64,000 nucleotides of DNA from Protea cynaroides (GCA_028583415.1 CM053274.1:87063902-87127901); one strand, 5' to 3'; counted from the first letter of the stretch, positions 24,168 to 37,289 are shown. Translations and numbers: made by a program. The notes: a model not told the origin generated them from the sequence alone.

Positions 24168-24858
24168 GAATAATTTACTCATACCACCCTTGGAATCCAA
24201 TTTCACTATGCATCAACCTAAAAATTAATGATAATTACTCATACTACCCCCTAAACCTCTGTGAACCATTATACCCCTATTTCATTTACCAACAAAAAAA
24301 ATTCAAAAGTCATTTTTGCCCTTTTGATAAGATATATATATATATATATATATATACTCTTCTCTTTCTTTTCTTTCTTCTCTGCTAAAACTCCACGGTA
24401 TCATCCACTAAAGCTCAGACCATATCACTGGCTGCTGCTCCTTCTCCGAAGAAGACTCCAACACCAGCTGCTGCTCCCCTAGCACCGTCTCATCTCCACC
24501 TTCACCTCCTGCCTTCCTCCACTCTGAATGCTTGTTTGTCATTTTCTTATTCTTGCTTTCACAGCTTGGAAGAGATTTCAAATATCTCTTGAAATTCAGA
24601 AAAACCATTATTTATTTGTGGTTCAATTTGGGGAAGGGTTGTGCGACAGTATGGAGATACTACGAAATCGGCTATTTGTTCCGGCAAAAATAAAATTGTT
24701 CTTCCAATTGAAACTTTATGTATGTGAATCATTTCAATTGAGTTCATGAATTAACTCTCGAATTTTGCTCTTCTACTTTTTTCATTTATTGTTTTTCCAC
24801 GAGGGAGATTTGAGATAAAATATATATTTATTGTTTTTCCACGAGGGAGATTTGAGAT

Positions 24859-24917
<59 letters not shown>

Positions 24918-25469
24918 ATTTCTTTCTTTTCCCGCTTTTTGGATCCCTATTATAGAAGAACAAAAGAACATGAAAAGATCGTCTGTTAATCAACAAATCA
25001 CTCGGACCAAACCAGCAAGGGAATTTGGGTAAGCTTTCACCCTCGTCCTTGTGGTCAGAAGCAGGTGATCCCTTATCCGGTCTGGCACGGCGACGGCTAC
25101 AACCCTTCACCAGCAGAATCCGGTCCTCCAATCTGTCCATGAACGATGGGTGGTGCTTTAGCCATTCTTGCCGTTTCTCATCCCAATTCTTTATGTCTGA
25201 TTCTCTTGATTTCTTGCTTCTGTGTTTTTTTTTTTCAATTCGTTTTGGACACGTTTGAAGTGATTTTAGGGCTTTAGTGAAGGTTATTTATTTTTGTCTT
25301 TTCACTAACACTAGTTTAGACATTAAAAGAGTTTAATCTTAATGACATCATCATTTTTGGGTTTTAGTGCAACAAGGTTTGAAAAGTAGGAATAGCATGA
25401 GTAATTATGGTCAATTTTAGGTTGATATGTTGTAAGATTGGATTCCAGGGTGGTATGTATAAATTACCC
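24168..25469. mobile_element. Mutator-like non-autonomous element with unidentified cargo
   Basis: Inverted terminal repeats of about 85 bp share CATACCACCC, GGAATCCAAT, ATCAACCTAAAA and ATAATTACTCAT. They are flanked by a perfect 9-bp duplication AATTTTATT (24159-24167, 25470-25478). No transposase. Inside, a minus-strand frame around 25200-25000 reads like real protein (KNWDEKRQEWLKHHPSFMDR) but I do not recognise it. A duplication of about 41 bp at 24786-24865 runs into a long TA array. Confidence 0.85.
24862..24915. repeat. (TA)n microsatellite
   Basis: About 27 uninterrupted TA units, within the Mutator-like element. Confidence 0.95.
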
Positions 25470-25478
25470 AATTTTATT

Positions 25479-25927
25479 TTATTTTGAATTTAAGTCCCTC
25501 GAATTTAAGTTTAAATAAAATATATATTTACTAAATATGGTAAAAAATTAATTGAATCATTCTCTTTCCTTCATTTTATTTGCAACCAAATGTAACCATC
25601 GGAAAATTCTAAATTTCCACTGTCAAACGATTTAAATCACAAAGCGTTTGTCTATTGAAAGAATGATGCTCTTAGAGATCGATTCTAATAAATTTTGGTG
25701 ATCTTCATCAAAGTGACCCTTGGCCAGAATTGTAGATAAATAGAGATATAAATATGATCATGTCATTTGAGGACCTGCATCTTCTTTTGCTGTGTATCAA
25801 TGTTAACCGTAGCATCTCAACCCATTCAATAGACGGCTGATGCGACTAGGCGACAAGAAAATATCTTTTCTGACATTTGACCACCATTTTGAGCCTGCCC
25901 GTAGTTGGTTTTGTCCAATTATCCATT
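25479..25927. other. Intergenic DNA
   Basis: Short spacer between two Mutator-like elements; nothing recognised. Confidence 0.45.
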
Positions 25928-26280
25928 GGATTAGCCGGATCTGGCTCCTCTGAATCACCATTAAGTGATTCAAGGGATGAAGCATAGTCTAGATGCCTGC
26001 CACACAGTCTAAAGGATATCCAACGGTTAAAAAGTGAAAAACCTGTAAAACAAGATTTTATGTAACAACACATGGTATCAAATGAGATAAGAAAAAAATA
26101 AATAACAAACTCTATTGTGTTCGGGAACGTGGGAGAGCAAGGAGGACGAGGGAGAGAAAAGGAGTTCTGCTGAACTCTGTTACTGCACTCGCCGGCTAAC
26201 CAGAAGGGTTGATGCTCTGTTCTGCCTTCATTTCATATGAATACATCACCTATGCATGCTCTGGAAGTTTCTTGTCAATG

Positions 26281-26451
26281 AATTTAATTTACTTCGACGA
26301 ATGTGACTCCAAAAACATTAATGCTAAGTGGAGTGGTGAATTTAATTTACTTCGACGAATGGTTGATCTTCTTGGGCGAGTAGGTTTGTTGGAGGAAGCA
26401 GAAAAGCTGCTGAAACTTGCTCCAATCAAGGGAGATAGAGAGGTGAAGTAG
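26281..26451 (+). pseudogene. Captured PPR-protein fragment
   Basis: The frame ends with RMVDLLGRVGLLEEAEKLLK followed by LAPIKGD, matching the signature of the late PPR/E-motif region of plant PLS-class pentatricopeptide proteins (MVDLLGRAGLLEEAE). These are RNA-binding organelle RNA-processing factors usually of 500-900 residues; here only about 35 residues are homologous. A 58-bp tandem duplication (copies starting near 26280 and 26338, containing TTTAATTTACTTCGACGAAT) precedes it. It lies between the terminal repeats of the Mutator-like element, so it is a captured fragment. Confidence 0.7.
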
Positions 26452-26915
26452 CTTGCTTGAATGACATTACAATCCTGACTTCAATCTGAACTAAGTTTTA
26501 AGAGTCAACCGGTTCGTTAGAACCAAGCTTTTGCAATAGAATTCTCATTCATTCATCTTTGAGGTTCGCTCCATCTTCAACCAGTGCCTTATGGAGAGTC
26601 CAAGTTAGAGAAACTCCCAGTCTTGATCAATCTGTTTATCTACCAAATTTGTTTGTTCTGTAGTGGAAATTACAGATGTAGTATTGTTTTGGTGCAAATT
26701 GCTACTCGAGCTATCAAACAACAATGGAAAAATACCAATGCCGTGGGGGACAGGACAGGAGAAGGGACTGAAAACCAAACAGAATTTACTGCAGTGCTAC
26801 CTTATGTTTGAGGGAGCAATTCCGGCCGCCGGCGACTGCAGTAGCAGAGAATCCCAGCCGCCAGCGAGTGCAGTAACAGAGTCCGCGTGTGGAACTCTTT
26901 TTCTCCCCCTCGTCT

Positions 26916-27639
26916 TAATAGGAAAGGGAGTGATAAACTCTTTCCACTCTTGAGTGAACCTAATAGGAAATAATCAAATAGAGAATAATATTCCAAGCAC
27001 AATAAAATCCACACGCATAACACAAGAAATTTTTACGTGGAAAACCTCCCCAATGTGAGGAGTAAAAACCACGGGACCATAGTCCACTCAAATCTCTTCA
27101 CTATCACCAAAATATGGGAATACAAGAGTCTTCTCTAGTTAGAACTAGAGGCATACAATAACATCATTCCTCAAGAACACAATATCATTGGCATATATCA
27201 TCAAAAACATCTAGAACAACATGTTCTAGGAATACACCATCAACAACCCAAATACCAAGATGAAGATTGAAAGAGATTACCCGAATAGGTAAAAATGTTG
27301 ATTATCGGACTGATCTAGAAGACTCCAATCGTCAATCGCACTGTTCAGAAAGAAGAACTCTCAGTTACGAATCTGCTGTCCAAATTTCAGCTCAATCGGA
27401 CCACAGATGATCTTCCGATCCTCACCTTGATTGAAACCACACAGCTTTCTTCTCTTCTCTGTTTTGGGCGGACAACAACTCACTTAACCTCTCTTTCTCT
27501 TCTTGTTTCATTTTAATAGGGTTAAAGAGATAAAACTCTAATTCAACTATAATTGAGAAAGTTACTTAAGGGTCCTTACTCCTTATGGGCTTATAAGTAA
27601 TGGGTCATCCTCTACATAAGAGGAAAACCCAACCCAACA
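26916..27639 (-). repeat. 3' LTR of the copia element
   Basis: 724 bp. The minus-strand start is TGTTGGGTTGGG; the end is mutated to TTA where the other LTR has TCA. Confidence 0.93.
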
Positions 27640-27655
27640 AATCTCCCCCTCCCGA
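27640..27655 (-). promoter_or_regulatory. Polypurine tract of the copia element
   Basis: CGGGAGGGGGAGATT on the minus strand, directly before the 3' LTR; the primer for plus-strand DNA synthesis. Confidence 0.85.
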
Positions 27656-30600
27656 CTATGTGGAGGAATCCATCATTACCAGCGATCAAACGATAAACCT
27701 CAAGCTTCTCTCTTGGTAAATCCTTTGTCAACATATCTGATCCATTATCGTCGGTATGAATTTTCTCAATCTCTAGCAACTTAGAATTCAAAACATCTCT
27801 AATCTAATGATATCTCATATCAATATGTTTTGATCTAGAGTGAAAAGTAGAATTCTTACCAAGGTGGATAGTATTCTGACTATCACAGAACACACATACT
27901 TTTCTTGCTTGAAGCCAAGCTCCTGCACAAACTTTTTCATCCAGAGCAACTCTTTGCAAGCTTCCGTTGCTGCAATGTACTCTGCCTCGGTAGTGGAAAG
28001 AGCAACACATTTCTGTAATCTTGATTGCCAAGCTACAGCTCCTCCTGAGAAAGTTATCAAATAACCCGAAGTAGACTTACGAGTATCAACATCTCCAGCC
28101 ATATCTGAATCTGTGTAGCTAACCAATAAATGTTTCTCACTTCCAAAACATAATTTCAAATTAGACGATCCCCGAAGATACCTCATAATCCACTTAACTG
28201 CATTCCAATGCTCTCTTCCTGGATTTGAGAGAAAACGACTAACGATGCTAACTGCATGTGGTATGTCTGGCATTGTGTAAACCATTGGGTACATCAAACT
28301 TCCCACTGCTTAAGCATATGGAACTCTTTCCATGTTTTCCTTCTCTTCGTCAGTAGACGGGCTCTGCTTAGTACTTAATCTAAAGTGAGTAGCAAGAGGA
28401 GAGCTAAGCACTTTAACTTTGTCCATCTTAAATCTTTGAATTACTTTTTCTATGTACTTCTCTTGAGACAACCATAATTTCTTGGCATTCATGTCTCGAA
28501 TGATTTTGATGCCAAGAATTTGTTTTGTTTTTCCCAAGTCTTTCATGGCAAAAGACTTACTCAATTGTTTCTTTAACTTGTCAATCCTTGAAGCGTTCTT
28601 GCCAACAATTAACATGTCATCTACATAAAGCAAAATGATAACAAAATCATCATCAGAGAATTTTTGGACAAAAACACAATGGTCAGAAGTAGTTTTTCTA
28701 TAGCCTTGCTCCCCCATAATTGAGTCAAACTTCTTATACCAATGTCTCGGTGCTTGTTTCAAGCCAGTCTGCATACATCCTCCTCTTTTCCCTTTACCTC
28801 AAAAACCTCTGGCTGTTCCATGTAGATCTCTTCCTCTAATTTACCATGAAGGAAAGCTGTTTTCACATCCATTTGCTCGACCTCTAAGTCAAGACTAGCT
28901 GCTAAACCAAGAACCACCCGAATGGATGACATCTTTACAACTGGAGCGAAAATCTCATCAAAGTCAATACCTTTCCTTTGATGGAATCCCTTGACCACCA
29001 ATCTAGCTTTGTACCTTGGATGTTGAGTGTATTCTTCATGCTTTACTCTGTACACCCACTTGTTTTTCAAAGCTCTGTTGCCCTTAGGCAACTTTACTAA
29101 GTGAAAAGTGTGATTCTCATGTAATGACTTCATCTCATCTTGCATTGTTTCAACCCACTTGTCCTTGTGTTCATCTTCCATGACTTCTTCAAAGCACTCA
29201 GGTTCTCCCCCATCAGTTAATGATACGTATTCATTCGTAGAATACCGTGTAGAAGGCTCTCTATCTTTGGTAGACCTTCTGATTGGAACATGTGGTGAAA
29301 ATTCTAGTACTGGCAGCTGCTCATAAGAATCATGCTCTGTCTCAACCTGTGTGAGAATATTAGTATCACCTGTATCATGCTGATCGTCCTGATCCACATC
29401 TCCAACTTGTTCAGGAACTGATTTCGAAGGGACTAGATCCAAGTCAATCAAATCATCACTTTGTTGAGATACTGTCTTCTCTGCGTTATCAATATCTTGT
29501 ATGGTCTGGTCTTCTATAAACACAACATCTCGACTTCTGATAATTTTCTTTACAGTCGGATCATAAAACCTGTAGCCAAACTCATCTTGACCATAACCCA
29601 CAACTACACACTATCGTGTTTTGACACCAAGTTTAAACCTCTCATCTTTGGGAATATGCACAAATGCCTTGCATCCAAAGACACGCAAATGATCATAAGA
29701 AATATCTTTACTTGTTCAAACTTTATTTGGCACATCATATTGTAGTGGAACACATGGTGACATATTCAATAAGTGTACAACTGTACTCAAAGCCTCACCC
29801 CAAAAGTATCTTGGCAGCCCTGCATGTGAAAGTAAACATTTGACTCTTTCTACCAGTGTCATGTTTATTCTCTCAGCTAAACCTTTCAACTGAGGAGTCT
29901 TTGAAGGTGTCTTTTGATGTCGAATACCATGTTCTTTGCAGTAGTCATCAAATGGTCCTGTATATTCTCCCCCATTATCTGTGCGAATGCATTTCAATTT
30001 CTTACCAGTCTGTCTCTCAACTGATGCTTGAAATTGCTTAAATATATTTAGCACTTGATCTTTTGTCTTCAAGGTATAAACCCATAACTTTCTTGAGTGA
30101 TCATCAATGAATGTTACAAAATAGAGAGAACCACCAAGTGTTCTCGTCTTCATAGGACTACACACATCAGAATGCACCAAATCAAGTACATTTGATTTTC
30201 TTGAAGAAGAGGGACTCTTGAAGGAGACTCTGTTCTGCTTCCCTACCAAACAATGTGTACACTTTTTCAAATGTGCATTCTTCATTCCAGATAGGAGTTT
30301 ATTCTTGGACAGTAACATCATTCCCTTCTTACTCATGTGACCAAGTCTCTTATGCCACAGCTCAGTTGTACCTTCATTATCAACTGCATTTACAATGTCC
30401 TTAGAAAGCTTTGCTTGCAATAAGTACAATGTTGAACACTTTTTACCTCTTGCTACAACCATAACACCTTTAGTGAGCTTCCATTGATCTTCATAGAAGG
30501 TATTACAAAAGCCTTCATCATCAAGTCTGCCTGTAGAAATTAAATTCAAACGGATGTGAGGAATATGTTTCACATCCTTAAGAATTAATTTTGTGCCAAT

Positions 30601-31625
30601 ATAGGTTTTCAAACAACATCTCCAATGCCAACAACTTTGGTCAAACCATCATTGCCCATCCTTACAACACCAAAGTCACCAGACATGTAAGATGTAAAGT
30701 AGTCCCTTTGAGATGTAGCATGAATAGAAGCACCGCTATCAATCACCCAACTTGTCTCATGACTTGTAAGATTGACTACATCACTATCATAGACAGTAAA
30801 AAATTTCTCAAAAGTGGTGGCAATTCACTCATCATCACTTTCATCATCTTTTTTCTTTTCTTTATCTTTTTTCTTTTTATTATCTCTTTTCAGCTTTCGA
30901 CAATACTTCTTGGTGTGACCCTTTAGACCACAGTAATGACACTCAACATTTGTAAATTTATTGGATTTACCTCTGCTTTTGTCTCTATTCTTCGGACCAC
31001 GGCTCTTACTCCTCCCCCTGTTTTCAGTGATCAAAACATCTGATTGTGAAGAAGAACCTTGTGATTTTTTTCTCATCTCTTCATTTAAAACATTGTTCTT
31101 AGCCAAATCCATTGAGATTATAATATCTGGGGCTGAGTTTGATAATGACGTTCTAAACGTCTCCCATGAGTCCGACAAAGTATCAGGAAGTCATAATCCC
31201 TATATCTCTTCATCAAATTTAATACACATTGATGACAACTGATTGATGATTCCCTGAAATGAGTTCAAGTGATCTGTCATCGGAGTTCCATCTTGATATT
31301 TTAAGGCCATCATCTGTTTAATCAAAAATAATTTATTATTCCCTGTCTTCCTAGCATACAATTGCTCAAGCTTGGTCCAAAGAGTGCGTGCATGTATCTA
31401 TCCACTTATATGGTTCAACCCATTATCATCCACCCACTATCTAATCTACCCACACACTTGTCGATGAAAAATATTTCATTCATCATCGGTCTTATTTTCA
31501 GGTTTCTCACTAGCAAACACGGGTAGATAATAATCTTTTACATAAAAGAGATTTTTCATATTTTCTTTCCAAACATGATAGTTTGAACCCTTCAGAGTAA
31601 CCATTCTACTTATATTAGTTTTCAT
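27656..31625 (-). pseudogene. copia gag-pol, broken by frameshifts and stops
   Basis: The frame opens at the ATG at 31625-31623. The gag zinc knuckle is CHYCGLKGHTKKYC (about 30945-30900). Next come the GAG-pre-integrase HKRLGHMS block and an integrase core with HSDVCSP and TDNGGEY (30270-29980). RT carries QMDVKTAFLHG and the catalytic YVDDMLIVG (28630). RNase H is near the end with STTEAEYIA (about 27985). The fragments occupy different frames: shifts lie between 31178 and 30612 and again between 29601 and 28774. In-frame stops occur, for example near 31470, 29717 and 28310. Several stops replace expected Trp or Ser codons. The polyprotein would be non-functional. Lineage Tork/Tnt1 is inferred from the RT-RNase H wording. 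Confidence 0.9.
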
Positions 31626-31656
31626 TGTTCAACTCAAGAAAAACTTTAAATAACAA

Positions 31657-31672
31657 CCTGACTCTGATACCA
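31657..31672 (-). promoter_or_regulatory. Primer-binding site of the copia element
   Basis: TGGTATCAGAGTCAGG on the minus strand, two bases after the 5' LTR, complementary to the 3' end of plant initiator tRNA-Met. Confidence 0.93.
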
Positions 31673-31674
31673 CT

Positions 31675-32404
31675 TGATAGGAAAGGGAGTGATAAACTCT
31701 TTCCACTCTTGAGTGAACCTAATAGGAAATAATCAAATAGAGAATAATATTTCAAGCATAATAAAATCCACACGCATAACACAAGAAATTTTTACGTGGA
31801 AAACCTCCCCAATGTGAAGAGTAAAAACCACGAGACCGTAGTCCACTCAAATCTCTTCACTATCACCAAAATATGGAAATACAAGAGTCTTCTCTAGTTA
31901 GAACTAGAGGCATACAATAACATCATTCCTCAAGTACATAATATTCTTGGCATATATCATCAAAAATATCTAGAACAACATGTTCTAGGAATACACCATC
32001 AACAATCCAAATAGCAAGATGAAGATTGAAAGAGATCTCACCTGAATAAGTGAAAATGTTGATTATTGGACTGATCTAGAACACTTCAATCGTCAATCGC
32101 ACCGTTCAGAATGAAGAACTCTCAATTACGAATCTGCTGTCCAAATTGCAGCTCAATCGGACCACGGATGACCTTTCGATCCTCACCTTGATTGAAACCA
32201 CACAACTTTCTTCTCTTCTCTGTTTTGGGCGGACAGCAACTCACTTAATCTCTCTTTCTCTCATTGTTTCATTCTAATAGGGTTAAAGAGATAAAACCCT
32301 AATTCAACTATAATTGGGAAAGTTACTTAAGGGCCGGCCCTTACTCCTTATGAGTTTATAAATAATGGGTCATCCTCTACATAAGAGGGAAACCCAACTC
32401 AACA
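31675..32404 (-). repeat. 5' LTR of the copia element
   Basis: 730 bp, TGTTG…CTATCA on the minus strand, and nearly identical to 26916-27639. It differs by a few substitutions and small indels. Confidence 0.93.
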
Positions 32405-32621
32405 CGTCTTCCTTGCTCTCCCATGTTCCCAAACACGATAGAGTTTGTGTTTTTATTTATTTTTTTCTAATCTCATTTGATACTGTGTGTTGCTATATAA
32501 CATCTTGTTTTACTGGTTTTTCATTTTTTGACCATTGGATATTGTTAAGACTACATGGCAGGCTTTTAGACTATACTTCACCCCCTGAATCACTTAAAGA
32601 GGAGATGGATCCGGATTAGCC

Positions 32622-33704
32622 ACCAATCAATTTTCAAACTCGAGTTCAATAAAATACCTTTCTATCAGTCCAAAGTGTGTCCATGCATTTTTTTTCGGAC
32701 TATCCTCCATGTCCATGTATCTTCTCACAATCCCTATATTTAAAAAAATTTCTATAAGTGAAAAAGGAAAATATCTTGTAAAATAGGTTTTCCATTATTT
32801 GTTTTAACATAAAGCATAAAAAAAGGTATTAAAAAAGTAAAAAATATTTACATTAAAAAAAATTTCATGTAAAATATCTGTGTAGGCTGATGATTTGACA
32901 TTGAAAGAGTTATTCACTATTTTATATTCTCTTTTTGGTATATCATTACAATATCAATCTAGTATCTTCTAGAGAGATATCATGATAAAAAATAACAGGT
33001 TTGCAACATTTAAATTACAGATTTCTTTAAAGAGATATTAAGATATTTTTGGAGAGATATTAGGAGTGTGATCAACAATCAACAGATCCCACGGATACCC
33101 ATGATTTACATAATTTCAACTTATTTAAAACTTGAAACTGACTGGTGACCGGTGTGTGAGTCATTATCTATTATCAAATATATAGATAAGGGACCAATCT
33201 ACCATTTGGAAATTTTCAAACAAAATTTACTTTTTCTTTTACAAATGAAAACGAAATTTACAGTTTTGAAATATATTACTCAATTCCTATTGAATATGTT
33301 TTATTTGTTTATTATTATTCGTTTTATTTATCACATTTTTTTGAAACCTATTATAGAGAGGGAGGAGGATGGGTAGGGTTGGTAGAACTTTGTAGCCTTG
33401 TGACTTCAAAGTTCTAGCATCTTCTTAAAATAAAATGTTAGAATTTAAAAATAAATAAAATAAAATAAGGGGAAAGGATTCAAGCACTGACTTGGTGATC
33501 GGACCATTCATTTTATAACCGATAAGATATTTTGGGTGTTAAGAGTGGTGTATTTTAGTGATCTAACGGTTCTGTGTATGACCATGCAAAAAGCACAATC
33601 ATATGTGAAAACTTTTGCTTTAAATTAATAAGAATCTACAAGTTGAAATATTATATCATGATTAATCTTTTTCAATTAATACTTCAAAAACATTTTATCA
33701 AATC

Positions 33705-33757
<53 letters not shown>

Positions 33758-35519
33758 CGTTGAAGAATCCCAAATAAAAAAAACCCACCTTCTTGTTCCT
33801 TGGAATAAAAAAAGGGGAAGAACTAATCACCCCATGGGGTTTGCCATTTTAAGCTTTTTTTTTTGGTTCAACAATTTTAAGTAATGTTAGCCGTTAAAAC
33901 AACAGTTCTAAGAATATAAAATCACCCAAGGTCTGGCCTATTTCTTGTCTATCTATTACCCTTTTTGTAGGTATTGTTTGAATGTCAGTGTAAACTAATC
34001 CTCTCAAGGATGAAATTTATAGCTCATTATGTTCACGTGGAGTTAATCATCTTTTGCTCTTTTTTTTGTATGTTGATGAAACTTTGAAACCCAAGGTTCT
34101 ATATCAAGGAATCTGACACGATCATGTCCAAAACAAATTCAATCTGGTCAGATTGATTTATGGATTCAATAAAAAATTGATACGTAACTTAATGACATAT
34201 ATAATAGTAATAAAATAAAATCGAATCAAAAATTGATCAGATCTAAAATTGATGCGAATCGATCAAATTCATCAATCTGACAGTGATTACTTGAACCAAA
34301 CTCTTGTGTTGCAATCATTCTTGGAAAAGCCATGGGACAATGAACAGTCACAAAACAAGAATTATGAGGTGTTTGGCTCATTCAGACATTGTTTAGGATA
34401 AGGCAAACACTAGACATGCACTAACAAAAGTGGAGATGGTCAGATGGAAATATCATTTTAACTATGCGTCAGGGCTGGGGGCCCACACCCAATTGCATAG
34501 TGTCAATCCATGGAAATTTGGCTTTCCTTCCTAAAGTGGCATGGAACCTTGGATCGTCCGCTACATCGCCTCAGCTACACAGGAGTGCAACAAAGGTTCT
34601 TTTTCCAACCTTTAGTCCTCTCCTATTTCACTTTGGGCCCGGCAGATTAAAGATATCTATTATCAAAGTTTTGACTTTCTCTCGGCAAGATTGGGGCACA
34701 GACCATCTTGGGCTTGGTTTAGTACTATTCTTCATGGTCAGTAGACTTCAATTTCCCATCACTGTGGTGGGAATTCGATTCCATCCTCACTCAAGACCAT
34801 AGTTAGTAAATTTGGGAACCAGAAAATTCGGGTATGAATATATACAAATATTAAACGGGTCTAGACTTTAATATAAGACTAAAAATCCGGTACCAAAAAT
34901 ACATACGCCATTAATACGATAGCCTTCGGAATAAAAATATGAGTATTTATTCATTATGTAATAAATATGTACATCATTCAATAAAGAGAATAATACCATA
35001 TAGATACAAAATTTATCACAAAAAAACCTTTCAATTGAAGTAATCACAATATAATAGCTAAATACTTAATCCCTTATACCCAAAAAAAAAAAAATTGCAT
35101 AAATGTGGGTTGGGCCGTTGGGGAGGGGATTTGGTGAAAAAAGATACTTTTACATATGTTTGAATTATGAAATTTTTTTTTTGGGTTGAATTTGAATTAT
35201 GAATTTGAATTCCTATAATCTAGTTGTCTAGGATTGTAATCTGTTTATGGTTCCTAGATTATGGGTTGATTAGGCTCCTACGATTAGGAAGCTTCTCATG
35301 GGTTTATTGCGGTAAGCTTGTCGCATATAACTCTATTTTCGTGTTTTTGTTGCTTTTCAACTCTATTTATCTATCTTTTATAAAAAATTTCAAACCATTC
35401 AAAGTACGTCGTCTAAAACGAACGAATAATATGATTCACATATTATTTGCGTATAATACCTGGACATACTAACTAGGGTATGGACAGGTATTCGGAGCTC
35501 TAATTCAGATATTCGGAGC
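32622..35519. other. AT-rich intergenic DNA
   Basis: No recognised gene. The plus frame 34464-34802 (112 residues) is open but unlike any family I know. Short AT-rich frames elsewhere are unremarkable. Confidence 0.4.
33707..33754. repeat. (ATA)n microsatellite
   Basis: About 16 trinucleotide units. Confidence 0.95.
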
Positions 35520-36518
35520 TCTAATTCTGTACCAAAGATAAAATCCTTCCTTTGGGAAGTTTGTGCTTAAGGTCTATCGACTAGTATTGGATTAAGATCT
35601 CGTAATGTTTCGGTCGACGCCACTTGTGTCGGACGAGGAGTGGAAGAAGAAACTGTAGATCATATTCTTTTCGGCTGTCCATTTGCAAAAGTAGTCTGGT
35701 TTGGTTCATCTCGTCTTACTAGGCTTCTCACGATCAAAGTATGTGCCTGCACCAATGGATCCAAGAATGGGGCAATATCTTACATGGTAGCAAACCAGAG
35801 AGGAGGAAGATCATCTCTTTATGCACATTTACCTGTTGGTTTTTATGGCTGGCGCGAAACTTGGTATTCGAGAGGTCCCTTTCTTCCCTGATGTGGTCAT
35901 CAAATCTGCAAGAGCGGCCTTCAATGCTTTGGCTCAGGCTGTCCTCTTTGCACCTGCAAACTTATCACATGCTCTCCTTCCCAGCCTTGGGGCTTTTAAA
36001 ATTAACTGCAGTACTGCTCTTATCCGTGGCTCATCATGAGGTGGTCTTGAGTGATCTTAAGAAATCATTTGTGCGTCCAAGAGTTGGTTGTTTCTGTACC
36101 AACCTCTTTTTCCACTATTTTGTTCGGTGAGGCACTTGCAGTTAGCAGAGGGATTTCAGTTGCCCTGACTAAAAGGATGGAGTGTAAGGTGGTTGAATCA
36201 GACCATTTGGAGTTATGAAGTTCGTTGAATCCTCTATTCCCTCCCCCCCCCCCCGAGAAGTAACGCCAATTATTCAAGACATTCAGCAGATTTCTAGTTC
36301 TTTTTTAGTGTTTCATTATGTATACGCCTACAGCCTACAGGGTTCATTGCTGACACCCTAGCAAAGGAGGCCCTATACGAACTGTTAAGACGGTCTGGCC
36401 ATTATCCATTCTCTGGCTTCGAGCTCTTTGTAATTTTAAGGCTTGGGCTTTTACACAACATGAATAAAGCAATTACACAACATGAATAAAGCAATTTTCT
36501 ATCACCCAAAAAAAAATT
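35520..36518 (+). mobile_element. 5'-truncated LINE (non-LTR retrotransposon) 3' end
   Basis: Degenerate ORF2 C-terminus. A reverse-transcriptase zinc-binding block reads KIKSFLWEVC then GVEEETVDHILFGCPFAKVV (35545-35700). It is followed, in other frames, by an RNase H-like tail (EALAVSRGISVALTKRMECK, about 36127-36190) and a FADTLAKEA-like end. The unit finishes with two copies of ACACAACATGAATAAAGCAA and an A run (36509-36517), as expected for an L1-type 3' end. Frameshifts and stops throughout; dead on arrival or decayed. Confidence 0.8.
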
Positions 36519-36697
36519 GTATCAATTGGATTGGTTATTACAAGTTTCTTTTTTAAATAGATTTAATTATTTAATAGTGTTGTACACAAGGATATCAATC
36601 CATAAATTTTCTGAATCCAGCGATCGAATTTAAGCCAAACCATCGTGCACAACATCGACAGGACCCTCAATTCCTCCGGAAGAAAGACCCAAAACCC

Positions 36698-36765
36698 ATG
36701 CCTTGGATATCCCAAGACCCACTTAGTCACACCATGAACTAGCCCATTCCTAGCTCTATTTACTA
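36698..36765. repeat. Dispersed repeat unit, copy 1
   Basis: Contains CCCATTCCTAGCTCTATTTA preceded by CCTTGGATATCCC; related units are duplicated at 41032-41152. Confidence 0.6.
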
Positions 36766-37147
36766 ACTATGGTTCTATCTAATGACAAATCATACATTGT
36801 TCAGAGATACCTAGTTCTCTATCGTTTTACCAATTTTTTTTTTGGGTAAAACCCTCTTTTACTTCTTTTATGAATCCGACAATGCACTTAAAATTGGGTT
36901 CAAATTCTCTCGTGCCTTTCATACTGGTATGAGAAAATCCAATGATTATCATTCGTTGTATATATATACCAATACAATGGTATGTACACATAGTAACTTT
37001 TAACCACTGAATTTCCTGACACTGGTATAAGACGACATGAGAGGATTTATTTCCTTTAGAATTCCATTCAATTGCAATAAGCGAATAATGAAGCGAACAA
37101 AAGCAGCAAAGAAAATAAGATTTTTTTAATTATTATTTCCAAAAGGC

Positions 37148-37249
37148 CACGTGACAAAGAAAAAAAAATCTCATGAGTCATTACAATCTAACGCAAAACA
37201 CGTGCAAGTGAAACTCATAATAAGGTATAAAATAATATAAATATAAAAC
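37148..37249 (+). promoter_or_regulatory. Promoter of the gamma-glutamyl peptidase gene
   Basis: Two palindromic G-box cores CACGTG (37148-37153 in GCCACGTGAC; 37199-37204) precede tandem TATA-like boxes TATAAAATA (37226-37234) and TATAAATATAAAA (37236-37248). Transcription probably starts 25-35 bases further on. G-boxes are bound by bZIP/bHLH factors in stress and light responses; use here is inference. Confidence 0.6.
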
Positions 37250-37289
37250 CGTGTCTTAAGAGACTACCCTTCTCACTACAAATAGCCCT

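Larger units (their letters stand above)
26916..32404 (-). mobile_element. Ty1/copia retrotransposon, Tork/Tnt1-type, degenerate
   Basis: A 5489-bp element on the minus strand. LTRs 31675-32404 (5') and 26916-27639 (3') are nearly identical by eye. The target duplication CGTCT is perfect (26911-26915, 32405-32409). A primer site complementary to initiator tRNA-Met follows the 5' LTR, and a purine tract precedes the 3' LTR. The order gag-protease-integrase-RT-RNase H is copia. It sits in the right terminal repeat of the Mutator-like element 25937-32612 and is therefore younger than it. Confidence 0.95.
25937..32612. mobile_element. Mutator-like element carrying a PPR fragment, interrupted by a copia insertion
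   Basis: Perfect 9-bp duplication GGATTAGCC (25928-25936, 32613-32621). Terminal repeats of about 270 bp: the left arm runs 25937 to about 26205. The right arm is split, with 26838-26915 before and 32410-32612 after the copia element. Shared blocks include TTAAGTGATTCA, ATGGTATCAAATGAGATAAG (left arm; the right differs slightly) and GAACTCTGTTACTGCACTCG. Without the retroelement the length is about 1.18 kb. No transposase; the cargo includes a PPR-like fragment. Confidence 0.9.
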
